The translations under genes were made by a program, and so were the position numbers. A stretch of 64,000 nt of DNA, taken from contig RDYL01000004.1 in the NCBI GenBank assembly GCA_004293165.1, positions 62,001 to 126,000 on the forward strand. Reading direction: 5' to 3'. The notes beneath the pieces were generated by a model. It saw only the letters and a program-made list of their open reading frames with translations. It did not search any database and had not been told where the DNA came from. Within the stretch, counting starts at the first letter, position 1. Every line of letters begins with the position of its first letter. Positions 41,748-49,792 of this stretch are shown piece after piece. Source of the DNA: Flavobacteriia bacterium. Lineage in GTDB: Bacteria; Bacteroidota; Bacteroidia; Flavobacteriales; Flavobacteriaceae.

Positions 41748-43766
41748 CTAACGTTTTAATGAAAAGTGCCCTTTTATGGATTGTCCATTGGTTAATTTGA
41801 TTTCAAACCAATAATCATTTGAAGGAGATTGATTTCCATTAAAAGTACCATTCCAACCTTCACTTTCTCCGAAAATTTGTTTTATAAATTTTCCATAACG
41901 ATCAAATATATTAATTGGACTGTTTTCTAAATTACTTTTGTCTAGGTTTTTAATGAACCAAGTGTCGTTATATCCGTCACCGTTTGGAGTGAAATATTTT
42001 GGGTAATCTAAGATGTAAAAGGTTTCGAATGCAATGTCACAACCTTTTTTATCTTGGACATAAACCGTATATTCTCCAGGTGCTAAATTGGTAAAAATAT
42101 TAGAATCTTGATAATTGCTTCCGTCTAGAGAAAATTCGTAATCGCCTAAACTAGCACTTGATATTTGAATTGTTGCAGTATTGTTTTCTTGAAAATCGTT
42201 GCAAATAATATCTTCAATTAAAGCAGTGCTTGAAGCTTCAACAGTAAAAGTTTTTGTTTTAGAACAATTATTTACATTGGTTAAAATTACTTTGTATGTA
42301 CCAGCTGAAGCAATTAAGATTTGCTGTGTAAATTGTGGTGGATTTGTATCCCAAGTATAGGAATTAAAGCCTGAGCCAGCATCTAGTATTAGAATATCAT
42401 TCTCACATAAACTTAATTCTTTGTCAGTAACTATAGCATCAAAAGTATTAACTTTTAAAAATACAGGATAATCAGTATAACAACCTTGAATATTCATTAC
42501 TCTAGCGTAAATGGTTTGATTGTATGCGGTTGTATTCGTATAGTTTACTGGTAAAATAGTTGTGCTCGTTTGAGTTTCAAAAAATGAAATTACATAATTA
42601 GTTGGTAAATTCGTAAAAAGACTATTTTTAATATTATCTAAATTAAAAGCTGTTTTTCCATCTTGATTTGTATCTGAATCGCACAATGAAAAAGTGTTTT
42701 CATCAATAGTTAATACATCAGCATATTCAATTTTAATAGTTCCAGTTGTTTGGCAAGAAGGACCATAGTTGATTTCCACTACATAATCTCCGACAGATGT
42801 AATAGTGTAAGTTGCATTTGTAGCTCCAGGAATAGCAATACTATCTTGAAACCATTGATAAGCCGTTGCACCAACTTGTGTTGCATCTACCAATAACGTT
42901 TCGTTTTGACATAATGGATTTCCAGAAGAAATTAATCGGTCATCACCTATATCGATTGTGAAATTGAAACTACCGCCACCAAGAAATATAGCCGAGTCAA
43001 ATCGGTAATTTCCTTCATCTGCTATTACTAATTTTATGTGATAGGTTTCTCCCGGAATTACATCGGCTTGCGCTGTTAACACTTTGGTTTGTCCGTTGTA
43101 ATTTGTGGGGTGATTGGCATCATTGAAAGCATCAAAATAATTAGCATTTGCTGGAGGACAAATAGTTCCGGGTCCTCGAACGGTATTCACTTTTACGGGT
43201 GTAGATGTTCCGGGAACAACTGCTAAATTTTCATAAGTGGTAGCACCATTTCTTTTTAATAAAAACGCAAAACCATCTGTGAAATTACATTGATTTGACG
43301 ATGGACTTGTTAAATATTGTTCTGATGAAAAAATATAATCAAAACTGATTTTATTTCCTAACGGGATGAAATCAAATTCTAAAATTGTGGCATTAAAGGT
43401 ATTGCTTAACCCTAATGCTGTGTTTAAATCTGAATCGCCATCCCAGCCCATACTTCCACCATCATCAGAAAGGTAGGAGTTGGGCCCTGGGGCATTATTA
43501 ATTTTTCCAGTAGAAAGTATAATTCCATTTTGGAATGGGAAAGTAGTTCCTGTAGCGTCAAAATAACCAAAACTTTTTTCTCCAGTAGCAAAATTGCCAC
43601 CCGATACACTCACATTAAAAACGTTAGCACAAGAACTATTGATTAAAATATCTTCGACTAAAGTTTGAGGAGAATATCCTTCATCAACAGAGATGTTTTG
43701 TGAATTTCCAAATTGAATTCCCAGTACGAAAAATAGGGCAGAAATTAGATGTTTGATAATTTTCAT
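41748..43766 (-). CDS. Choice-of-anchor L domain protein with T9SS type B sorting domain
   Basis: The 672-residue secreted protein has a signal peptide (about 22 residues) followed by the choice-of-anchor L pattern (ISVDEGYSPQTLVEDILINSSCANVFNV and FDYIFSSEQYLTSPSSNQ). An Ig-like/adhesive stretch with several cysteines occupies the middle. The C-terminus is a type B T9SS sorting domain (YFTPNGDGYNDTWFI ... INIFDRYGKFIKQI ... YWFEIKLTNGQSIKGHFSLKR), the group that includes the SprB-like adhesins exported with help of SprF-like partners. A surface adhesin role is likely. It follows the gldI operon and precedes the ABC exporter with 17 bp between genes. Confidence 0.93.
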   Translation of the reverse strand: MKIIKHLISALFFVLGIQFGNSQNISVDEGYSPQTLVEDILINSSCANVFNVSVSGGNFATGEKSFGYFDATGTTFPFQNGIILSTGKINNAPGPNSYLSDDGGSMGWDGDSDLNTALGLSNTFNATILEFDFIPLGNKISFDYIFSSEQYLTSPSSNQCNFTDGFAFLLKRNGATTYENLAVVPGTSTPVKVNTVRGPGTICPPANANYFDAFNDANHPTNYNGQTKVLTAQADVIPGETYHIKLVIADEGNYRFDSAIFLGGGSFNFTIDIGDDRLISSGNPLCQNETLLVDATQVGATAYQWFQDSIAIPGATNATYTITSVGDYVVEINYGPSCQTTGTIKIEYADVLTIDENTFSLCDSDTNQDGKTAFNLDNIKNSLFTNLPTNYVISFFETQTSTTILPVNYTNTTAYNQTIYARVMNIQGCYTDYPVFLKVNTFDAIVTDKELSLCENDILILDAGSGFNSYTWDTNPPQFTQQILIASAGTYKVILTNVNNCSKTKTFTVEASSTALIEDIICNDFQENNTATIQISSASLGDYEFSLDGSNYQDSNIFTNLAPGEYTVYVQDKKGCDIAFETFYILDYPKYFTPNGDGYNDTWFIKNLDKSNLENSPINIFDRYGKFIKQIFGESEGWNGTFNGNQSPSNDYWFEIKLTNGQSIKGHFSLKR

Positions 43767-43782
43767 AGCATCTGCAAAGATA

Positions 43783-44634
43783 CTACAAATCGCGCTTTTT
43801 AAGAATATAATAGGATGTTAAAATAAATATAAATGTCCAAACTAATGCAATACTAATTTCTGAGAAGTGAACACTATAATCTCTTATGGTTTGTTGGCCT
43901 CCAATTGTTGTTTCTATTGTTTTTGCAAAACTTAATCTTGTAAAAGGTTCTTTAATTAGATTGCTCATTGATTCTAAAGGGAAAAACTTATAAAGTTTGT
44001 CCGCAAAATCAATAGTTTTATTATTTCCATTTAAAATTTCAAACTTTAAAATCCCGTAAGATATTTTTTCAAAAACAAACCAAATAAATAAAAATCCTAA
44101 TGCAAAAGCACTTCTTTTAACTAAAATTCCTAAGAATAGACAGAATGAGAAAAATGCAGCTAGCTTGATAAAAAACGCAACTAAATATTCTAAATCCGAA
44201 AAAACAATTGAAAATTCATTATACGATGAAAATGAATATCCCAAAATCAAAGACATGATGAAAACAAAAACGGTTGAAGCTAAAGCAAAACTTCCAACTA
44301 CTAAAAATTTAGAAAGTATGAATTCCTTTTTGCTTAATCCATCGATTAAATTTTGTTTAAGTGTTCCATAAGTATATTCATTTGCCATCATGGACACAAT
44401 TATGATGGCTAAGAAAAATTTAAACCAGGCGGCAATATAGGTATTAAAGTGCCATATGTATGGGAAATTAAAAATTCCTTGATCAGCAATGCTAATTTCA
44501 AATGTTCCAATATTAAATTTTATTGAAGCAATTAAAGCTATAAAGCTTAATAAAATGAAATAGGTTAGAAGTAAAAATTTACTGGCTTTATTTTTCCATA
44601 TTTTTTGGAATTCTATAGATAATAATCTTTTCAT
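43783..44634 (-). CDS. ABC-2 type exporter permease
   Basis: The 283-residue protein has about six hydrophobic segments, with the EFQKIWKNKASKFLLLTYFI start and the MANEYTYGTLKQNLIDGLSKKEFILSKF pattern of ABC-2 permeases. It lies 7 bp downstream of the ATP-binding subunit. Substrate is unknown; in Bacteroidota such pairs are usually involved in transport of lipids, antibiotics or peptides. Confidence 0.88.
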   Translation of the reverse strand: MKRLLSIEFQKIWKNKASKFLLLTYFILLSFIALIASIKFNIGTFEISIADQGIFNFPYIWHFNTYIAAWFKFFLAIIIVSMMANEYTYGTLKQNLIDGLSKKEFILSKFLVVGSFALASTVFVFIMSLILGYSFSSYNEFSIVFSDLEYLVAFFIKLAAFFSFCLFLGILVKRSAFALGFLFIWFVFEKISYGILKFEILNGNNKTIDFADKLYKFFPLESMSNLIKEPFTRLSFAKTIETTIGGQQTIRDYSVHFSEISIALVWTFIFILTSYYILKKRDL

Positions 44635-44641
44635 GATTGGA

Positions 44642-45538
44642 TTAGTTTTTGGTTAATTCTAAAAATTGTTCTTCTAAACTGTTTTTTCTTTTAACAAGAT
44701 GTTCTAAAACAATTTTTTGTTCAAACAGATACGCGTTTAATTCTTTGGCAGCAATGTCTTGTTTTAAATAAATCAAAACTTTTCCTTCTTCGTCTATTGT
44801 TTTTTCAACTGATGGGTGATTTTGAAGTGCCAATTTTAACTGTTCGTTGTTGTCTGACTGTAACTCAAAAAAGCTGTTATTTTCAATCATGTTATGAACC
44901 GAACCTTGGTATAACATTACGCCTTTTTGTAAAACTACCACATGGCTACATACTTTTTCAACTTCATCTAACAAATGCGATGCTAATAAAATAGTAGTGC
45001 CTTGCGAAGCAATTACTCTAATAATATCTCTAATTTGACGAATTCCTTGAGGATCTAAACCGTTTGTTGGTTCATCTAGAATTAAAATTTCAGGGTCGTT
45101 CAAAAGGGCAGATGCAATGGCTAAACGTTGTTTCATCCCCAATGAAAAAGTTCGGAATTTATCGTTTTTACGATCTAAAAGACCAACTAATTCTAATTTT
45201 TCATCCACTTTTGCAAAAGAAGTTCCTTTGATTTTACAAACCAATTCCAAATTTTCTTTGGCGGTCATATAGGGATAAAAGTTTGGTCTTTCAATGATAG
45301 CTCCTACTTTTTTTAAGGCATCATGAGTGGCTACTTTTCCTCCAAACCATTCAAAATCGCCTGAAGTTTTATTAACAACATTCAAAACTATTCCTAAAGT
45401 GGTTGATTTTCCTGAACCATTGGGGCCAAGAATACCGTAAACATTTCCTTTTTTGATTTCAAAAGACACGTTTTTAACAGCGTGTAAATGTTTGTTGAAA
45501 ATCTTATTAAGTTGGGTGATTTTTAAAATGGTTTCCAA
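44642..45538 (-). CDS. ABC exporter ATP-binding protein
   Basis: The 298-residue ATPase shows Walker A GPNGSGKST, signature FSLGMKQRLAIASALL and Walker B EILILDEPTNGLDP with the H-loop ASHLLDE. It energises the adjacent ABC-2 permease. The C-terminal extension (residues 215-298) is of the type seen in CcmA-like or gliding/bacitracin-type transporters. Given the nearby gldI one might think of GldA, but the partner permease does not look like GldF/GldG and the gene order does not support it. Confidence 0.92.
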   Translation of the reverse strand: METILKITQLNKIFNKHLHAVKNVSFEIKKGNVYGILGPNGSGKSTTLGIVLNVVNKTSGDFEWFGGKVATHDALKKVGAIIERPNFYPYMTAKENLELVCKIKGTSFAKVDEKLELVGLLDRKNDKFRTFSLGMKQRLAIASALLNDPEILILDEPTNGLDPQGIRQIRDIIRVIASQGTTILLASHLLDEVEKVCSHVVVLQKGVMLYQGSVHNMIENNSFFELQSDNNEQLKLALQNHPSVEKTIDEEGKVLIYLKQDIAAKELNAYLFEQKIVLEHLVKRKNSLEEQFLELTKN

Positions 45539-45611
45539 ATTTGTTCGTTTTTTGATTTAGAGATAAGACGAACAAATAGGTAAATTGTTACGATGTGAAA
45601 TTAATCTGCAT

Positions 45612-45648
45612 AAAAAAATCCCTAATCAAAATTGAAGATTAGGGATTT
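45612..45648 (-). terminator. Terminator of the ABC1 kinase gene
   Basis: Perfect 12-bp arms AAATCCCTAATC (45616-45627) and GATTAGGGATTT (45637-45648) with a T-run on the minus strand. Confidence 0.9.
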
Positions 45649-45666
45649 ACAGTTAATTAGATAAAA

Positions 45667-46977
45667 TTAATATTTTATAAAGTTGTTGATTTGAACATTT
45701 TTAGCCTTTAAGTCGTGCATTAAATTATATAAACCAAAGAACGTTCTGTTGATATAGATAAAGTGTTTTGAACCGCGATTACCGTTCATGTTTCTTAATT
45801 CGGTGCTTTTAGAATAGCGTTCACCTAAATCGGCAATTTGACCAAAGAATTCGTCATCTGAAAAATCAAATTCTTCCACATGAAATGGTCTTGCGAATAA
45901 GCTTAATAATTCATGAAACATTTCTGTAAAAAATTCGGTTTCTTCTTTAGAATCGTCGGTTCTTAATATTTCTAATTCGTATAATTTTGATTTAAAGAAT
46001 TCCGGATTTGCCAGATTTTCTTTCTTCGCTAATTCAAAATAAGGTACATAAAAATCATTCGGGACTTCTTTAATACAACCAAAATCTAAAGCAATTAGTT
46101 TTGTGTCTTTTGTAATCAAGAAGTTTCCAGGATGTGGATCAGCATGTACTTTTCGTAAATTATGCATTTGGAACATGTAAAAATCCCAAAGTGTCTGACC
46201 TAAAATATTCGACTTTTCAGCATCAGTATTATAAGCGGTGAATTCTGATAAATGTTCGCCTGTCATCCAGTCCATGGTAATGATTTTTTCCGATGACCAT
46301 TTAGGATAATATTTTGGGAAAATCAAATTAGGAATAGTGACACAAGCTTCAGCCATTTCAATACTTTGTTTGACTTCGTTGATGTAATTGGTTTCTTCAA
46401 TCAATTTATCTTCAACTTCTTTGAAATATTTATCCGAATCTTTTCCTTTGATATTGAACATTTTAATCGCAATTGGCTTTACCATTGCCAAATCAGAACT
46501 GATACTTTCTGCCACTCCAGGATATTGAATTTTCACAGCAAGATTTTTCCCATCCTTGCTCGCTTGGTGCACTTGACCAATGCTAGCAGCGTTTATTGAA
46601 GTGGCATTAAAAGTGTCAAATATTTCGTTTGGTTGTTTACCAAAGTAATTTTTAAAGGTTTTGTTTACCAATGGTGGTGATAACGGCGGAACCGAAAATT
46701 GAGCTAATGAAAATTTCTCTACATAAGCACGAGGCAAAATACTTTTGTCCATGCTTAGCATTTGAGCTACTTTCAAAGCGCTTCCTTTCATTTGTTTTAA
46801 GCCGTCGTAAATGTCAGAAGCATTATTAATGTTTAGATTTTCTTTGGCTTCTTCTTCGGTTTTGGTGATTTTGTCACCATAATATTTAATGTAATTTACA
46901 CCAACTTTTGCTCCAGTTTGAATCAGTTTGGATGCTCTCTGAATTTTTGATGTAGGAATACTATCTATAGTTTTCAT
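45667..46977 (-). CDS. ABC1/UbiB (ADCK/COQ8-type) atypical kinase
   Basis: The 436-residue protein shows the UbiB/ABC1 pattern: the N-terminal helical segment KGSALKVAQMLSMDKSILP (the KxGQ-type motif, degenerate here as KVAQ), then NAASIGQVHQASKDGKNLAVKIQYPGV with the Ala-rich loop and catalytic-site Lys, KYYPKWSSEKIITMDWMTGEHL, and VHADPHPGNFLITKDTKLIALDFGCIK with the DPHPGN catalytic loop and DFG-like motif. UbiB/COQ8 members act as ATPases supporting quinone biosynthesis or lipid export. Bacteroidota use menaquinone, so a ubiquinone role is unlikely. It lies 6 bp behind the TetR-fold gene. Confidence 0.93.
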   Translation of the reverse strand: MKTIDSIPTSKIQRASKLIQTGAKVGVNYIKYYGDKITKTEEEAKENLNINNASDIYDGLKQMKGSALKVAQMLSMDKSILPRAYVEKFSLAQFSVPPLSPPLVNKTFKNYFGKQPNEIFDTFNATSINAASIGQVHQASKDGKNLAVKIQYPGVAESISSDLAMVKPIAIKMFNIKGKDSDKYFKEVEDKLIEETNYINEVKQSIEMAEACVTIPNLIFPKYYPKWSSEKIITMDWMTGEHLSEFTAYNTDAEKSNILGQTLWDFYMFQMHNLRKVHADPHPGNFLITKDTKLIALDFGCIKEVPNDFYVPYFELAKKENLANPEFFKSKLYELEILRTDDSKEETEFFTEMFHELLSLFARPFHVEEFDFSDDEFFGQIADLGERYSKSTELRNMNGNRGSKHFIYINRTFFGLYNLMHDLKAKNVQINNFIKY

Positions 46978-46983
46978 TTTTGT

Positions 46984-47643
46984 TTACATTTTAAATGAGG
47001 CTTTTTCTTGCCACATAAATTTCCCGAAGTCAATTAAACTTTTTAAAGGTGCAATATCCATTAAATCAAAACTGGTATTGACTGATTTTTCGATGAAAAT
47101 ATCGGTTTTTTCAAAAGAGAGTGAAGTGTCTTCTATCCAAAATTTTAAAGTGAATAAGAATTGGAACCAAGCCATTTCGCTCATAGTTTTTTCTTGAATT
47201 TCGACTAGCTTATCTTGTTTTAAATCGATTTTTTCAATTTCTAACGTATCAAAGAATTGTTTGAAGTGTTTTCTCAATTCGGTTAGTTTAGAAAGACTTT
47301 TTAATTTGTTTTTATCTTCTTTTAAAAGCGCAACTGTGAAACTTCTGTTGGCAGTTAACATTTCGAAATACGTGAAATAAAAACTTAATAATTTAGTTCG
47401 TGCATCATACGATTCGAAATCCTCGCTTTTTTCTAATAATGCAATTGTTTGCTGAAACAATGAAGTGAAAAAAGTTTTTTCAATTTGTTCAAACGATGAG
47501 AAATTTGCATAAAACAAAGCTTCTTCAAAATTGTACTGCTTCGCGAATTTATATACCGAATGTGGCGCTTTGTTATTTTCTAAAAAATAATCAATGTAGA
47601 AACTTAAAATATCTTGATTAGTAATCTCTTTCTTCTTTGCCAT
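46984..47643 (-). CDS. TetR-fold protein, possible COQ9-like partner of the ABC1 kinase
   Basis: The 219-residue all-helical protein begins with an HTH-like unit (TNQDILSFYIDYFLENNKAPHSVYKFAKQYNFEEALFYANFSSFEQIEK) in the position of a TetR DNA-binding domain, but with few basic residues in the would-be recognition helix. The C-terminal part matches a TetR ligand-binding domain (helical, aromatic-rich). It is directly upstream of an ABC1 kinase and has a good promoter. In mitochondria COQ9, which has a TetR fold but binds lipid, works with COQ8, an ABC1 kinase. The same pairing here suggests a lipid-binding accessory protein, though a true repressor is also possible. Confidence 0.8.
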   Translation of the reverse strand: MAKKKEITNQDILSFYIDYFLENNKAPHSVYKFAKQYNFEEALFYANFSSFEQIEKTFFTSLFQQTIALLEKSEDFESYDARTKLLSFYFTYFEMLTANRSFTVALLKEDKNKLKSLSKLTELRKHFKQFFDTLEIEKIDLKQDKLVEIQEKTMSEMAWFQFLFTLKFWIEDTSLSFEKTDIFIEKSVNTSFDLMDIAPLKSLIDFGKFMWQEKASFKM

Positions 47644-47660
47644 GACTTTTAAAATTTTAT

Positions 47661-47692
47661 CAAAGGTAAAGAATGTTTAATTTATAATCAAA
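47661..47692 (-). promoter_or_regulatory. Promoter of the TetR-fold/ABC1 pair
   Basis: On the minus strand TTTG (47689-47692) and TACCTTTG (47661-47668) are 20 bp apart, 17 bp before the ATG. Confidence 0.72.
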
Positions 47693-47724
47693 AAAGTTAA
47701 ACAAATATTTTGTTAAAGTTCTTT

Positions 47725-47762
47725 CAAAAAAAACCTCAAGTACAAAGTTGTAATTGAGGTTT
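47725..47762 (-). terminator. Terminator downstream of the NdpA-type gene
   Basis: AAACCTCAA (47731-47739) and TTGAGGTTT (47754-47762) form a 9-bp stem with a T-run on the minus strand. Confidence 0.8.
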
Positions 47763-47783
47763 AGTTTTTTGTATGTAAATGTC

Positions 47784-48842
47784 TTACGATTTCTGTTCTT
47801 TATTAAAGTAAACCAAGTAATAATACATTTGTTTTTCTTCGTCCCAACCTTTTTCAACGAATTTCTCCGCACTTTCTGGGTTGATGAAATCCAATTTGAT
47901 TTGGATATTCGTATCCAATTGAATCGTGTTTTTTAACGTACGACGCACATCAGTCACGGCAGCATTTGCAATTGGAAAACTTGAAACGTCTTCGATGCTG
48001 TATTTTGCGCCTTTATCTACTTTATAATTTTTAAATTCTGGAATAAATTCTGGATTTTGCATTACTTCATTTAAGAAAGCGGTTTCTTCAAACTCATCAT
48101 TTTTAGCAAAGTGATTGATGGCACGATTCATGAACAATACTTCTTGTTGCTTGTCTTCTGCTGGTAAAACCACTTCTTTAGCGAACTCTTGACAGAATTT
48201 CAAGTATTTCTTAGTCATGAAGTTTTCATCTTGAAACGCATCTACCGACAAGAAATGTTCTAACCAATAACGTGCATCGTAACGGTTGCTGTCTACAGTT
48301 AAAATTTTATAACCTTCTTCTTTTTTATAGTTGAAAATGATACAACCTTTGTCTAACTTATTCAAGTTGATTCCTTGTTGTAAAATCATTTCTAAGTTGC
48401 TTTCTTTTTCTTCAAATTGTAAGAAATCGGTTTGTACTTCACTTTTGAAAACACCAATAGCATCAACCACATTGTTGTCAATAGAAACGTGTGTAAAATA
48501 AGCCACATACACTTCTCCGTTTTTAATATGCGGATGATTGGATTGTTCAAAAAGGTGTTTCGTGATTTTTTTTGAAACGTTGTGAATTTCGCTTGGGTTA
48601 TTAAAAACTTCTGAAGCAAAATTGAACATATCATTGTATTCTAAATCTACTTCGTGCGCAAATTGAAAATAATTTTCTTCTTTTTCTCTAAAAGGTTTAA
48701 AGAAATATTCCTTTAACAAAGGCATAATTTCATCATTCAATCCGTATGGATTTTCAGATAAGAAAATGGCTTCGTTTCTACTTTTGTTTCCTACTCTATG
48801 AATAGATAGGTTTTCAATATGTGCGTTAAATAAGTTGATCAT
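47784..48842 (-). CDS. NdpA/YejK-family nucleoid-associated protein
   Basis: The 352-residue protein starts MINLFNAHIENLSIHRVGNKSRNE and has NGEVYVAYFTHVSIDNNVVDAIGVFKS and KGCIIFNYKKEEGYKILTVDSNRYDARYWLEHFL, which is the 37-kDa nucleoid-associated family (NdpA/YejK). Members bind the nucleoid; function is still loosely defined. The lysine-poor C-terminal half (LDTNIQIKLDFINPESAEKFVEKGWDEEKQMYYYLVYF) is typical. The start is chosen at the family N-terminus. It has no obvious partner; the next upstream gene is the pRiA4b ORF-3-like one, separated by a repeat-filled gap. Confidence 0.9.
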   Translation of the reverse strand: MINLFNAHIENLSIHRVGNKSRNEAIFLSENPYGLNDEIMPLLKEYFFKPFREKEENYFQFAHEVDLEYNDMFNFASEVFNNPSEIHNVSKKITKHLFEQSNHPHIKNGEVYVAYFTHVSIDNNVVDAIGVFKSEVQTDFLQFEEKESNLEMILQQGINLNKLDKGCIIFNYKKEEGYKILTVDSNRYDARYWLEHFLSVDAFQDENFMTKKYLKFCQEFAKEVVLPAEDKQQEVLFMNRAINHFAKNDEFEETAFLNEVMQNPEFIPEFKNYKVDKGAKYSIEDVSSFPIANAAVTDVRRTLKNTIQLDTNIQIKLDFINPESAEKFVEKGWDEEKQMYYYLVYFNKEQKS

Positions 48843-48945
48843 TATTAATGTGTCAATTCGTCAATTGGTCTATATGCCAATTAACAATGTTAGTATTAAG
48901 TTTTTATAATTGGCACATTGCCATATTAGCACATTGGCTAATTAT
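48843..48945. repeat. Intergenic repeat cluster with AATTGGCACATTG words
   Basis: The gap of 103 bp is composed of related words: GTCAATTGG, GCCAATTAAC, AATTGGCACATTG (48908-48920) and TTAGCACATTGGCTAATT. It shares the exact 13-mer with 9527-9539. It looks like a dispersed intergenic element. Confidence 0.5.
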
Positions 48946-49497
48946 TTAATTCCAATTTTCTTCAAATCCCATGTCTTCAAAACTATCGTCTCCATCAAAC
49001 ATGTCGTAATCTTCGTCGTCTAAATCGTCTTCAAATTCCCCGAACATATCTTCTTCAGATAAATCTCCTCTGAATCCACTTTGTAGAGCCTCGGCTGGAA
49101 GTTCACCATGTGAAAATAAAAGAGCAGGATAGGTTTCCCCAATTTGTTTGTCATTCTCAATAGCAGCTAATTCTAAGAAAAATGTCCACATAGAAAACAA
49201 ATCGTACACATAAACTAATTTAGTGTTTTGTTCGTGAACTAAATCGTCTAATCTATATTCAGCCATTGTTTTGATTTCGCCAGGAATATCCCCTGTGTCA
49301 AATAACGGAATACCATCTTCTTCATGCCAAGACCAATCGTTTGCACATGTATAAAAAGCGCCTACTTCGGTACCGTCAAAACCAAATGCATTGATTAACG
49401 CATTGTGTAAATCTTCTAATGAGTTGTCACTTTCGATGGCAATATCTCTAAAAATATCTTCTTCAGCATCGAGAATAGCTCTGAATTTATAAATCAT
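48946..49497 (-). CDS. pRiA4b ORF-3 / IS1096-TnpR-like protein, acidic tail
   Basis: The 183-residue protein starts IYKFRAILDAEEDIFRDIAIESDNSLEDLHNALINAFGFDGTEVGAFYTCANDW, the pattern of the plasmid pRiA4b ORF-3 family (annotated in IS1096 as the TnpR passenger). LVYVYDLFSMWTFFLELAAIE is the conserved second half. The C-terminal 45 residues are almost all Asp, Glu, Gly and Phe/Met (acidic tail), which relatives in flavobacterial chromosomes also show. No transposase, terminal repeats or target duplication are visible, so it is probably a domesticated chromosomal gene rather than a live element. Function is unknown. Confidence 0.85.
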   Translation of the reverse strand: MIYKFRAILDAEEDIFRDIAIESDNSLEDLHNALINAFGFDGTEVGAFYTCANDWSWHEEDGIPLFDTGDIPGEIKTMAEYRLDDLVHEQNTKLVYVYDLFSMWTFFLELAAIENDKQIGETYPALLFSHGELPAEALQSGFRGDLSEEDMFGEFEDDLDDEDYDMFDGDDSFEDMGFEENWN

Positions 49498-49792
49498 AAT
49501 CTTGAAATTTTAAGAAAAGCAAAAGTAAGTATTAATTTCAAAAATCAATTACAAAAATCACGTTCAATTTTAAATTTCAGCAATAATAAAAATAGCTTCA
49601 ACTTTTATATTTTACAATTCATCTTTAAAAATCGACAGTTGGGTTACATTAAGTTTTTTAGGTGAGTTTTTATAGTGAATTTTGTATCAGAAATAAAAGC
49701 AAACAAATTATGATGCAACTCATTTTTTATTTAAGTGCAATTATTGCGAAGTCACTTATTTTTTTAACTAATTTTATACTAAACCTTTTGAT
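49498..49792. other. 295-bp divergent gap with a small hydrophobic ORF
   Basis: The region between the pRiA4b-like gene and the histidine kinase is A/T-rich. It has no TAnnTTTG promoter box that I can defend. The only notable item is a 33-codon frame (49710-49811, ATG-ATG start) encoding a single hydrophobic segment that overlaps the kinase start by 19 bp. This may be a leader peptide or chance. Confidence 0.35.

Noticed and set aside
44642..45538. GldA, because gldI is nearby
   Set aside because: The ABC ATPase partner permease is a generic ABC-2 protein and there is no GldF/GldG pair, so the symbol gldA is not supported.
48946..49497. Active IS1096-type element
   Set aside because: No transposase, terminal inverted repeats or target-site duplications are visible around the gene.
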